Assembly: GCA_036505615.1 (NCBI GenBank)
Contig: DASXTB010000416.1
Coordinates: 1-10,630 of the forward strand
Length of the DNA: 10,630 nt
From: DASXTB01 sp036505615
GTDB lineage: Bacteria; Acidobacteriota; UBA6911; JACQSX01
Direction: 5' to 3'
The position numbers and the translations under genes were made by a program. Numbering within the stretch: the stretch's first letter is position 1; every line of letters starts with the position of its first letter. Below the pieces are notes generated by a model. The model saw nothing but the letters and a program-made list of their open reading frames with translations, had not been told where the DNA came from and ran no database searches. Of this stretch, positions 1 to 6,468 are shown piece after piece.

Positions 1-250
1 ATAAGAAATAGAGATTGTCTTTGGTCCAGCGCGAACGAACTTCGGTGCGATAGCGCGGGAGCGGCTTTCCGTACGTATCTGTTTCGGCGTAGACGGGAGG
101 GGTACTTGACCAAAATGACGAGCCAGGGTTTGTAGTCAGGGGAACATCTTTATCCGCCTTCGTGCTCTCCATGAGCGGATTGTCGCCGGCAACAGCAGCA
201 GCGGCGCTGAGCAGCATGAGAGTAAGGCAAATCTTAACGAAGCCATTCAT
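1..250 (-). CDS. Secreted CBM9-like carbohydrate-binding protein, N-terminal part (runs off the left edge)
   Basis: Only the first 83 codons are inside the window. The start is the ATG at 250-248, chosen because AGGAG lies 7 nt upstream (262-258) and because this frame gives a good signal peptide: MNGFVKIC followed by a hydrophobic stretch rich in Leu and Ala, with likely cleavage after AVAG (about residue 24). The mature part contains FWSSTPPVYAETDTYGKPLP and then RTEVRSRWTKDNLYFL. From memory these resemble the opening strands of the CBM9-like/DOMON-related domain of secreted proteins frequent in Acidobacteriota and Planctomycetes. The gene starts inside the last codons of the upstream lyase gene (17-nt overlap), so the two are probably translationally coupled. 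Role inferred: binding of extracellular or periplasmic glycan. The C-terminus and any extra domain cannot be seen. The family call is fairly likely; the ligand is unknown. Confidence 0.68.
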   Translation of the reverse strand, partial: MNGFVKICLTLMLLSAAAAVAGDNPLMESTKADKDVPLTTNPGSSFWSSTPPVYAETDTYGKPLPRYRTEVRSRWTKDNLYFL

Positions 251-1247
251 CAAGATGCTCCTGGACGAAAGCGTCGTCCTGCAGATGGGGATAGATTTTG
301 CAGACGCGATCCATTTCCTCGCTCTGTCCTGGTGAAAGGTCTTCATGGGGATCGAGGCACCAGCGTCCCTGAAGTAGTCCCTGACGACGCAGGACTTCAT
401 TGATGCCTGCGATGCAGCCGCGAAACTCATGCACCGGATCAAAAAGCGCAGCGTTTGAATCCGTGATCTGCTGGGCCAGCGTCAAGAGATCGCGAGAAAC
501 TTTAGCACCGGATGCCTTCACGGACGCAAGTTGCGAGACGGCACACTTCGTCCACACCGCCCAATGTCCCAGCAGGCCCCCCACGATCTGCATTTGCGCA
601 CCGCCGAAATCATATTCTGTGAGCAAATCAAGCAAAATGTGGTCGTCGTTGCCGGTATAGAGTGCGATCTCACCGGCGCGTCCAGAGTCGGAGATGGCTC
701 GTATCACGTCGATGGTCTGGTAACGATTGAAGGCTGCGATCTTGATGGCAACAACATTTTCAATTTCCGTGAACTGGCGCCAAAATTCATAAGGCAGAAT
801 GCGGCCGCCAAGGGCGGGCTGCAAGTAAAAGCCCATTACTGGAATCATGGCCGCTATGTTCCGGACGTGATCAAGAAGTGCAGGAACTGATTCCTTCCGC
901 AAGTCCGCGAGACTCAACAGCGCGACCTCATAACCAAGAACCTTCGCGATTTCCGCCTCCGTAACTGCCTGGCGGGTTTTCCCACAAACTCCGGCGATCT
1001 TTACGACGTGATGTTTGAGCATTTCCTCCATCGCCAACTCAAGCACAGGTTTGAATAAGCCAATCTTTGGATCACGAATGGCAAACTGAGTAGTGTGTAC
1101 ACCTACGGCGATCCCGCCGGCGCCCGCCGCCAGGTAGTAGCGGGTCAGGGCACGCTGATGTTTTTCGTCCAATTTGCGCTCTCGGTTTAGGGCCAAGGGG
1201 TGGGCGGGAATTACCAGGCCGCGTCGGAGCCGGTCTCGCGGTGTCAT
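234..1247 (-). CDS. Dihydrodipicolinate synthase / N-acetylneuraminate lyase superfamily protein (pyruvate-type aldolase or dehydratase)
   Basis: A 337-residue TIM-barrel class I aldolase-type protein, somewhat longer than the roughly 290-300 residues of DapA. Visible family features are the substrate-loop threonine pair in GVHTTQF (T52-T53), the barrel Tyr in GFYLQP (Y141), the Schiff-base Lys in VVAIKIAAFNRY (K169) and the TGNDD turn (about 199-202). DapA carries Arg in a YNVPxRT segment; here the residues after the Tyr are LQPALGG, so the lysine-pathway reaction is unlikely. Closer relatives are the unassigned 'dihydrodipicolinate synthase family' enzymes acting on 2-keto-3-deoxy sugar acids or related substrates. 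The ATG at 1247 overlaps the TGA of the SDR gene by one base; an in-frame TTG at 1250 is a less likely start. GGAAAG sits 5-6 nt upstream. Pairing with the SDR and with the secreted CBM9-like protein suggests sugar catabolism. Superfamily membership is certain; the substrate is not. Confidence 0.88.
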   Translation of the reverse strand: MTPRDRLRRGLVIPAHPLALNRERKLDEKHQRALTRYYLAAGAGGIAVGVHTTQFAIRDPKIGLFKPVLELAMEEMLKHHVVKIAGVCGKTRQAVTEAEIAKVLGYEVALLSLADLRKESVPALLDHVRNIAAMIPVMGFYLQPALGGRILPYEFWRQFTEIENVVAIKIAAFNRYQTIDVIRAISDSGRAGEIALYTGNDDHILLDLLTEYDFGGAQMQIVGGLLGHWAVWTKCAVSQLASVKASGAKVSRDLLTLAQQITDSNAALFDPVHEFRGCIAGINEVLRRQGLLQGRWCLDPHEDLSPGQSEEMDRVCKIYPHLQDDAFVQEHLDEWLR

Positions 1248-2269
1248 CAAAACTTTCCGTCTCGGGTTTGAAAGTGAGTTGGCCTATTCAGCATCACACC
1301 ACCACGCTTGATCCAGTTCGCAATCCAATCCATCATCTCGCGGGGAGTGATCGTGGGAGATCCCAGCAGCTGGTGCGCTTTCGTGGCATTGCTGAGCAAA
1401 GCGGTCGGCATTTCTTCAGAGGTGAAGAGAGGTTCGACTTCGAAGCGGCGGCCAAATTCTTCCGCGATGGACCGCACAGAAAGCGTTTCAGGGCCGGTGA
1501 TGTTCAAGATCAATGGCGGCGACTGGCAATGAGCAAATGATCGCAAACAGGCTGCGTTCGCGTCACCTTGCCAGATGACATTCACTGCGGCCATGCTGAG
1601 ATCGATTGGACGTCGATGAAAGACGGCAGTCGCGATATCGACCAGCACTCCGTAACGCAGGTCGATAGCATAATTCAGGCGAAGGAGCACCACCGGAGTG
1701 CCCCACTTCGCCGATCCGTATTCAAACATTCGCTCCCGGCCCAGAGTCGATTGCGCATATTCACCTTGAGGATCCACCGGTGTCGACTCCCGCGCTCCGC
1801 CCTCGTTCACAGGTTGCAGCGGATAAACGTTGCCGGTGGAAAATGCCACGATTCGTGAATCGCTAAACCGCTCGGCGACCAAGCCTGGCAAGTATGTGTT
1901 CATTGCCCAAGTTAAATATTCAGATCCCGTGGTGCCAAATTTTCGCGCCGCCATGAAAACAATGTTGCCAGCGTCCGGGAGACTGGATAATTTCCTCCGT
2001 TCCAGCAAGTCGCACTCTATGGTCTCAATGCCTTCTGACGACAGCTGCGAAAGGACATCGCGATTGGTAAAACGAGCAACGGCTATAATTCTCTTTTTCG
2101 CACCCGCCTGGTCCGCCGCTCTTCGCGCCAAACGAGCCAGACTTGGCCCCATCTTGCCGCCTGCACCAAGGATGATTAGATCGCCATCCAAAGCGGCCAT
2201 TGCGGCCACATCCGCTTCTGTAGGCCTGGACAGGCGCTCTTCCAGTTCTTTTTCCGTGTTGATCGGCAT
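1247..2269 (-). CDS. NAD(P)-binding epimerase/dehydratase-like protein (extended SDR, atypical active site)
   Basis: A 340-residue extended-SDR protein. After a charged N-terminal arm of about 28 residues comes the Rossmann strand DLIILGAGGKMGPSLARLA, with the glycine motif GAGGKMG at 35-41. FSTGNVYP (143-150) is the usual Ser/Thr strand of epimerases, and GEYAQSTLGRER (169-180) places the catalytic-type Tyr at 171. The Lys expected four residues later is Thr175, so the classical YxxxK dyad is incomplete. NITGPETLSVRSIAEEFGRRF (256-276) and the C-terminal helix EMMDWIANWI match the substrate-domain end of this group. It is the first gene of a three-gene operon and is likely expressed from the spacer shared with the DeoR gene. 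No strong Shine-Dalgarno precedes the ATG at 2269. Inferred role: oxidation, reduction or epimerisation of a sugar derivative that the next enzyme cleaves or dehydrates. The fold is secure; the reaction is unknown. Confidence 0.85.
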   Translation of the reverse strand: MPINTEKELEERLSRPTEADVAAMAALDGDLIILGAGGKMGPSLARLARRAADQAGAKKRIIAVARFTNRDVLSQLSSEGIETIECDLLERRKLSSLPDAGNIVFMAARKFGTTGSEYLTWAMNTYLPGLVAERFSDSRIVAFSTGNVYPLQPVNEGGARESTPVDPQGEYAQSTLGRERMFEYGSAKWGTPVVLLRLNYAIDLRYGVLVDIATAVFHRRPIDLSMAAVNVIWQGDANAACLRSFAHCQSPPLILNITGPETLSVRSIAEEFGRRFEVEPLFTSEEMPTALLSNATKAHQLLGSPTITPREMMDWIANWIKRGGVMLNRPTHFQTRDGKF

Positions 2270-2286
2270 GATCGATGAGGGGAAAT

Positions 2287-2316
2287 AGTCTACCGCCGAA
2301 GCTTAATTTATGTCTT
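2287..2316 (-). promoter_or_regulatory. Candidate promoter of the SDR-lyase-CBM9 operon
   Basis: On the minus strand AAGACA (2316-2311, 4 of 6 matches to TTGACA) and TAGACT (2292-2287, 4 of 6 matches to TATAAT) are 18 nt apart, predicting a transcript start near 2280, about 11 nt before the ATG. The -35 element lies inside the T-rich putative operator, which would fit repression. This is a weak, pattern-only prediction. Confidence 0.28.
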
Positions 2317-2336
2317 TGTTTATTTGCGATTTTCTT
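2306..2336 (+). promoter_or_regulatory. Putative DeoR/AgaR-type operator (T-rich direct repeats)
   Basis: The plus strand carries phased T tracts, TCTTTGTTTATTT followed by GCGATTTTCTT. They resemble the TTTCRTTT-type repeats recognised by AgaR-like DeoR-family repressors. A related array sits upstream of agaS (TTTTCGTTTACTT, 10 of 13 positions the same when aligned with TCTTTGTTTATTT, sharing GTTTAYTT). The site is in the divergent spacer between the SDR operon and the DeoR gene, so it could serve autoregulation and operon control together. Binding is inferred from context and sequence resemblance only. Confidence 0.4.
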
Positions 2337-2339
2337 CCC

Positions 2340-2366
2340 TTGTCTGTTGTAAGTCAGTGGTATAAC
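2340..2366 (+). promoter_or_regulatory. Candidate promoter of the DeoR-family regulator gene
   Basis: TATAAC (2361-2366) is preceded by TGG, giving an extended -10 element. TTGTCT (2340-2345) could act as the -35, with a short 15-nt spacer that an extended -10 can tolerate. The predicted start is about 60 nt before the ATG at 2432. It lies directly beside the T-rich operator, consistent with autoregulation. Confidence 0.35.
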
Positions 2367-2431
2367 TTCGGAATCTAGGCCTTTGCTTCGGGCAAGTAAC
2401 CAGCCGGCGGCTAGACTGAGACCCATTCGAC

Positions 2432-3223
2432 ATGCGGACAGCAAAGACTTCACGTCTGCTCGCCGAGCAGCGGCGCCGAAAAATCATTGATCTCATCGAA
2501 CAAAGAGGACAGGTAACTGTCCGGGATTTGGTAGAGAGGTTCTCCATCTCTGCGGTGACTGTGCGCGGCGATCTCGATGCCCTCGCTTCCAATGGCACCG
2601 CCGTGCGTTCGCACGGAGGCGCGGTGCGGCGACTGGAGGCGAATCAGGACTATCCACTGCGCCTAAAGGAAACGTTACACCACGTTGAGAAAGTTAGGAT
2701 CGGACGAGCCGCCGCGGAGCTGGTACAATCCAATGAAACCATCATTCTTGACTCAGGAACTACTACCGCGGAAGTCGCCCGCCATTTGAAAATCAGGAAG
2801 CTGCAGTCGATTACCGTGATTACCAACGCTCTAAACGTCGCTTCAGAGCTCATGGATGCCCGCGGCATTTCGGTAATCATGATTGGAGGATTGCTCCGCC
2901 CGGTATCGGGTTCCTTCGTAGGTCCACAGGCAGAAACCATGCTGAAGGAATTGCATGCCGACCGTTTGTTTCTCGCAGTGGATGGTTTCGATCTGGAGAT
3001 TGGGCCTTCGACTCCCGATGTATTCGAAGCCCAACTGAATGGATTAATGATGCGAATATCGAAAGAAGTGAATGTGGTCGCCGATTTCAGCAAACTGGGC
3101 CGGCGGAGTGTTTCTCGGATCGGCCCCTTGGAAAGCATTCATCGGCTGATCACGGATAGCCGGGCGCCGGCTGAGTTCACTGAAGATCTGCGCAAGTCAG
3201 GCATTGAAGTGATCACAGCTTAG
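2432..3223 (+). CDS. DeoR/AgaR-family transcriptional repressor
   Basis: A 263-residue DeoR-family regulator, close to the usual length of about 255. The N-terminal winged helix-turn-helix covers residues 11-66: ERRxKII-like RRRKIIDLIEQRGQVTVRDL, then the recognition helix around SAVTVRGDLDAL (40-51), then the wing end RSHGGAV. The effector domain shows ILDSGTTTAEVA (105-116), the sugar-phosphate-binding loop of DeoR sensors, and LAVDGFDLEIGPSTPDVFEA (181-200), which resembles the LGVDGxDPExGLTTPNxxEA segment of AgaR-like members. It is transcribed away from the SDR operon and converges on the GNAT gene. By family knowledge it would bind a phosphorylated amino sugar and release its operators. 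It probably controls both flanking minus-strand units, since both have AgaR-box-like sequences upstream. The family assignment is sure; the effector and the targets are inference. Confidence 0.92.
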   Translation: MRTAKTSRLLAEQRRRKIIDLIEQRGQVTVRDLVERFSISAVTVRGDLDALASNGTAVRSHGGAVRRLEANQDYPLRLKETLHHVEKVRIGRAAAELVQSNETIILDSGTTTAEVARHLKIRKLQSITVITNALNVASELMDARGISVIMIGGLLRPVSGSFVGPQAETMLKELHADRLFLAVDGFDLEIGPSTPDVFEAQLNGLMMRISKEVNVVADFSKLGRRSVSRIGPLESIHRLITDSRAPAEFTEDLRKSGIEVITA

Positions 3224-3292
3224 TATCGCTCTTAGAGCCGGAAGTGGTTGCAGCCCCCGGAACAATCGGAATCTTTTCTGTCTTATATTTTT

Positions 3293-4138
3293 CTACCCCA
3301 GCTCGAACCCGGCAATCGCGTAAATATGATTGTCATTGCCGTTGAGTTCTTTTCCCCTGACCATACGTAAGAGTCGTCGCTGGGGCTTAAAACCTAAATC
3401 TTGAGCAAGCGAGGTTGCGTCCCGGTTTCGCGAAACGATATCCCAAAACCAGCTGCTGGCTGATGAGTCGCGCATGAGCGCCTGAATTAACTTTTGAGCG
3501 TTCTCGCGATTTTTTGCGATGCAAGGACCAACATAATCAGAAACACGTCCTGGCCTGGAAAATAGATACGCTTCGGTCGTCGAGGAGATTGCGCTTCGCT
3601 TCGCCAGCTCATGCAGTAGGTGCGAACGGTCCGTGCCAAAAGCCTCAGAATCCAGATCGAGACACGCGCGGCTCGGAGTTTTTCCCGGAGCACTCTGCTC
3701 CTTGGTTTGGGATGAGCCCTCGAGAAACCAGCGCTCCACGGGCTGTTCCCCGCGAAAGCCCAATTTTTCATATACCGGTTGGCCCTGCGCGGTTGCATCC
3801 AATTTCACGGTTGGAATGCCGAACTGGTCGGCGCGGGCGAGTGCCGTTGCCAGCAGATTCCGGGCAAAGCCCCGGCCCCGCCACTCAACTCTGGTCAACA
3901 CCATGCCAACCCAGGCTAGAAGTCGCCCATAGCACAGCAAAGTTGTGGTCGCGACCAGCCGGCCTTCGACTTCGACGCCGAAACATCCTTCGGCGTCAAG
4001 TCGCATTAACATGCGCCAGTCCTCCGGCGTCTGGTTCCATCCTGCCTGCATAGAAAGCTCCATGGCGGCAGGCACATCTTTTTCTGTCAGAAGACGAAGT
4101 GTGGTTGGAATGTCGTGCACGGGAATGTGTCTGCTCAA
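3293..4138 (-). CDS. Two-domain GNAT-family N-acetyltransferase
   Basis: 281 residues. The N-terminal GNAT fold runs from TLRLLTEKDVPAAMELSMQA (13-32) through the acetyl-CoA pyrophosphate loop RVEWRGRGFA (83-92; RGRGFA fits the Q/RxxGxG/A rule) to PVYEKLGFRG (121-130), the usual end of the domain. A second region (about 150-281) has its own DLGFKPQRRL turn and resembles the degenerate GNAT-like C-terminal half (Acetyltransf_18 type) of longer members. The start is TTG at 4138; no better in-frame ATG or GTG appears before conserved sequence begins near residue 13, and the frame is open into the agaS gene, so the start is somewhat uncertain. It follows agaS by only 34 nt and is likely in the same transcript. 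An amino-sugar substrate is a reasonable guess from context but is not shown by the sequence. Confidence 0.85.
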   Translation of the reverse strand: MSRHIPVHDIPTTLRLLTEKDVPAAMELSMQAGWNQTPEDWRMLMRLDAEGCFGVEVEGRLVATTTLLCYGRLLAWVGMVLTRVEWRGRGFARNLLATALARADQFGIPTVKLDATAQGQPVYEKLGFRGEQPVERWFLEGSSQTKEQSAPGKTPSRACLDLDSEAFGTDRSHLLHELAKRSAISSTTEAYLFSRPGRVSDYVGPCIAKNRENAQKLIQALMRDSSASSWFWDIVSRNRDATSLAQDLGFKPQRRLLRMVRGKELNGNDNHIYAIAGFELG

Positions 4139-4172
4139 TCCGCAGCCCCAGACATCCGAAACACGCTCGAGG

Positions 4173-5384
4173 CTAGTGAAGCGTAAAGCTCTGCACCACC
4201 CGATTTATGATTCCATCCTCCGAAGGCGAATCGGGACGTAACCCCTCGTTCAAACAGCGGAAGAAACCAAGTAACTGCCCGACCACCACATCGATGACAG
4301 GAGCATTCTGATCGCCGACTTCTCGCAAGCCGCGACATTCAATCACAACGTCATTGGGGCGCAGCACTCCCTTCGGGACGTCCTCGCCGATGATGAGCTT
4401 TAAAAGTCCGAGTTCCTTTTGGTCCAGTTCGTGAAGCAGATCAGTCTCGTAGGCCCGGATTGTCGGATCGGAAGAAAGGAAACACACGACCAGTGTGTCT
4501 TTGTCGACGTAGCTCATCGGACCATGGCGAAGGCCAAGATAGGTTTCGCACAGTGTGGTCACGCGGCCGGCAGTCATCTCCAACATTTTCAGGGCAGCTT
4601 CACGGGCCGCGCCGAAACGCGAACCCGTACCCAAAAAGACGGCACGCAGAAAACGTACGCTCGCCAGTCGTGCCAAATTGTCAAACTGCGTATTGAGCAA
4701 ATCGCTGGCAATCTTGCTTAACCTCTCGCAGATCGTGCGGTACGCTTCCGGCTGCTCTGTCAGTCCAAGAAAACGTGCTGCCAGCACCAGATTGGTGAAA
4801 CTGCTCGTCATTACCAGGCTTTGATCATTGGTGCCCTCGGCCGTAGTGATGACATGAACCCGGGAATGATCCTGATACGTTTTAGCGAGGCTGCCGGCTT
4901 CGTTACAGGTCAGCACTAAATGGCGGATTTCGGGTTCGAGTGCAAGTACGACGGACAACGCCCCAACGCTCTCCGGACTGTCTCCCGATCGCGCCAGCGA
5001 AACCATCATTGCAGGCCTTCCAACCGGGAGGGCTTTGCTTCCGTCCGTCAGCAAGATCCCTCCACCAATTGCCTGGGTAGTGACTCGCAGCTCATTCTGC
5101 AGAACCTGGCGCACACAGTCGCCGGCATACTCCGAACTGCCCGATCCCGTGAGAATCAAACTCGCAAGTCCGTCCAGAGACTTTTTCAGCGTGGGAGCGC
5201 AGGACAGCATCAGCGAGCAGGTTTGCGTCCAGGTGGTAGGCTGCTGACAGATCTCTCGCAGCGTGTGGAAATATCCCAGCCGGTTCTGCTCGTCGGGAGT
5301 CCTTGCCAATAACTCCTCGGCTTTGGATTGGGTTTTTGAGATACTGCGAAGCCACTCCGGTTCGGCTAGAGACAGAATCGGCAT
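4173..5384 (-). CDS. agaS: AgaS-type SIS-domain sugar-phosphate isomerase/deaminase
   Basis: 403 residues from the ATG at 5384; an in-frame TTG at 5438 would add 18 residues translated from the T-rich operator and is rejected. Length and layout match AgaS (about 385-390 residues). The N-terminal signature NRLGYFHTLREICQQPTTW (34-52) precedes two SIS domains. The first has LTGSGSSEYAG (78-88) and SLARSGDSPES (129-139); the second has FLGTGSRFGAAREAALKMLE (250-269) and ETYLGLRHGPMS (280-291). The C-terminus RPDSPSEDGIINRVVQ (383-398) is also AgaS-like. In enterobacteria and Shewanella, AgaS acts on galactosamine-6-phosphate, giving a ketose phosphate and ammonia; GlmS-type SIS pairs are related but carry a glutaminase domain that is absent here. 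It lies between nagB (183-bp gap containing its own putative promoter and operator) and the GNAT gene. Strongly supported family call; GalN-6-P versus GlcN-6-P specificity cannot be read from sequence. Confidence 0.92.
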   Translation of the reverse strand: MPILSLAEPEWLRSISKTQSKAEELLARTPDEQNRLGYFHTLREICQQPTTWTQTCSLMLSCAPTLKKSLDGLASLILTGSGSSEYAGDCVRQVLQNELRVTTQAIGGGILLTDGSKALPVGRPAMMVSLARSGDSPESVGALSVVLALEPEIRHLVLTCNEAGSLAKTYQDHSRVHVITTAEGTNDQSLVMTSSFTNLVLAARFLGLTEQPEAYRTICERLSKIASDLLNTQFDNLARLASVRFLRAVFLGTGSRFGAAREAALKMLEMTAGRVTTLCETYLGLRHGPMSYVDKDTLVVCFLSSDPTIRAYETDLLHELDQKELGLLKLIIGEDVPKGVLRPNDVVIECRGLREVGDQNAPVIDVVVGQLLGFFRCLNEGLRPDSPSEDGIINRVVQSFTLH

Positions 5385-5406
5385 TCCCTTGAATACTTCC
5401 TTTCCA

Positions 5407-5455
5407 TTTTCCGAAAGAAAATAACAGAAATATAACAAAAGTAAACGAAAATTAT
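5407..5455 (-). promoter_or_regulatory. Putative AgaR-like operator upstream of agaS
   Basis: Read on the minus strand this stretch is a run of T-tract repeats: TTTTCGTTTACTTTTG, then TTATATTTCTG, then TTATTTTCTTTCGG. Such tandem TTTC-type repeats are typical of AgaR boxes. The pattern is shared with the spacer beside the DeoR gene (GTTTAYTT core). It lies between the candidate promoter and the agaS ATG. Operator function is inferred. Confidence 0.45.
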
Positions 5456-5512
5456 ACGACAGTTGGTATCAGGCAAATGGAAGAATTAAAAGGGTAAGCT
5501 TATATAAGTCAA
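5451..5512 (-). promoter_or_regulatory. Candidate agaS promoter region
   Basis: Two overlapping possibilities exist on the minus strand. One is TTGACT (5512-5507, 5 of 6) with TTAATT (5489-5484) at 17-nt spacing. The other is a perfect TATAAT (5456-5451) with TTGCCT (5476-5471) at a short 14-nt spacing. The perfect -10 abuts the T-rich operator, so a bound repressor would cover the start site. A perfect 10-bp palindrome, CTTATATAAG (5499-5508), overlaps the first -35. Pattern-only evidence. Confidence 0.33.
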
Positions 5513-5567
5513 TTCGAGCGGGCAGCCCCCTTCCCGGCATTGTGAATTTCCGGGATGGTTTCGTTTG

Positions 5568-6323
5568 TTACGAAGCCGACCTTAGGACTGTAGGATCTAA
5601 GAGCGCCGCCGAATGTTGATCGAGAAACACCGTGGTGTTTGGATGAGTGCGCAGGATTGACGCTGGGGCCAGTGGGCTGATTTCTCCCTGAAAACAAGAC
5701 TTCACCGCTTTAGCTTTCCTGGCATCTGGCACGATGCAGAGGATTCTCTTCGCTTTTAGAATTTGGCGCACGCTCATGGAAATGGCGCGGCGCGGTACGT
5801 CATCCAGAGTTGCAAACCACCCCTCCCCAAGCTGTTGACGCCGGCACGCTTCGTCGAGTGTAACGATCAGATATTCTTCCTCAGTTTCGAAGTCGGCAGG
5901 AGGATCGTTGAAGGCAAGATGCCCGTTCTCCCCGACTCCAACGAAAGCGACGTCGACTGGGGCTTGCCGCAGTGCCTGGCTGGTGCGACCAATAACTCCG
6001 GCCGGATCTCCGTCACCGTCGAGCAGATAGTGCTGAGTGATTCCGGTTTTCTGGATCAGGCGTTGTTGAAGATAATTGCTGAAGCTTGCGGGATGTGAAG
6101 CAGGCAGTCCAATGTACTCATCCAGGTGGAACATTGCGACCTGTTTCCAGTCGATGCCCGGAAGACTGGTCAGGGCTTCCAGAAACTCGAACTGAGAAGC
6201 GCCTGTCGCGGCAATGATTCGCGCCTTCCCATGTTCCGCGATTGCGTGGCGAATAGAGGTTCCCGCTTGCTCGGCGGCGGCCGCGGCAAGGGCGGTCTTG
6301 TCTTTGAAGAGCTTCAATACCAT
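5568..6323 (-). CDS. nagB: Glucosamine-6-phosphate deaminase (NagB/AgaI family)
   Basis: 251 residues, in the normal range for NagB (about 240-266). It would convert an amino-sugar 6-phosphate to a ketose 6-phosphate and ammonia in the cytoplasm. Diagnostic motifs are FHLDEYIGL (65-73, with the proton-transfer Asp68), VGVGENGHLAFNDPPADF (128-145, with the ring-opening His135) and the C-terminal SMSVRQILKAKRIL and CFQGEISPLAPASIL blocks. The GENGH form, in place of GNDGH of E. coli NagB, is common in other bacterial members. The ATG at 6323 has GAGGT 9 nt upstream (6337-6333). A TATGAT -10 (6349-6344) sits just before it without a clear -35. The T-rich operator seen before agaS is not evident here. 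Within this locus it could handle GlcN-6-P while AgaS handles the galacto epimer, or the two may be alternatives. Family sure; physiological substrate inferred. Confidence 0.93.
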   Translation of the reverse strand: MVLKLFKDKTALAAAAAEQAGTSIRHAIAEHGKARIIAATGASQFEFLEALTSLPGIDWKQVAMFHLDEYIGLPASHPASFSNYLQQRLIQKTGITQHYLLDGDGDPAGVIGRTSQALRQAPVDVAFVGVGENGHLAFNDPPADFETEEEYLIVTLDEACRRQQLGEGWFATLDDVPRRAISMSVRQILKAKRILCIVPDARKAKAVKSCFQGEISPLAPASILRTHPNTTVFLDQHSAALLDPTVLRSAS

Positions 6324-6384
6324 AACCGATTGACCTCGATTGAATCATAACTGTGTAACGCGTTGGACGTCGGGTACCTGCGCT

Positions 6385-6411
6385 GGGAGCGGCGTTCAGG
6401 GCATCGCTCCC
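6385..6411. repeat. Perfect 7-bp inverted repeat in the nagB / glycosidase spacer
   Basis: GGGAGCG (6385-6391) and CGCTCCC (6405-6411) are exact inverted copies separated by 13 nt, so their centres are 20 bp apart, about two helical turns. It lies 16 nt upstream of the TTGACA box of the glycosidase gene and about 60 nt upstream of nagB. It could be a dimeric regulator site or an RNA hairpin. There is no T tract to make it a terminator. Confidence 0.4.
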
Positions 6412-6427
6412 GGATCACAGGAAACTA

Positions 6428-6456
6428 TTGACACACTTCATAGACTAAGGTAAACC
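6428..6456 (+). promoter_or_regulatory. Candidate sigma-70 promoter of the glycosidase gene
   Basis: A consensus TTGACA (6428-6433) is followed after exactly 17 nt by TAAACC (6451-6456), a weak -10. The predicted start near 6463 would leave almost no leader for the ATG at 6469 but about 75 nt for the alternative GTG at 6538. The perfect -35 in the right place is the main support. Confidence 0.42.
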
Positions 6457-6468
6457 GTCCTTCATTCC

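Noticed and set aside
1830..2288. Plus-strand open frame of 152 codons
   Set aside because: Antisense to the SDR gene; no recognisable motif and low-complexity Ser/Arg composition.
2650..3138. Minus-strand open frame of 162 codons
   Set aside because: Antisense shadow of the DeoR-family gene, which has complete HTH and effector motifs.
3224..3292. Bidirectional terminator between the DeoR and GNAT genes
   Set aside because: Only a 4-bp CCGG stem with a long loop can be formed before the T-rich stretch, too weak to call a terminator.
3514..4053. Plus-strand open frame of 179 codons
   Set aside because: It lies entirely antisense to the GNAT gene, whose motifs are clear; the translated product is rich in Arg, Pro and Ser without domain features.
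5385..5438. TTG start extending AgaS by 18 residues
   Set aside because: The extra residues would be translated from the T-rich operator and are not AgaS-like; the ATG at 5384 gives the normal family length.
5519..5560. Terminator after nagB
   Set aside because: A 5-bp CCCGG/CCGGG stem with a 12-nt loop exists but no T tract follows on the minus strand.
6327..6343. Two copies of CGATTGA 10 bp apart upstream of nagB
   Set aside because: Too short to distinguish from chance, and they overlap the nagB ribosome-binding site.
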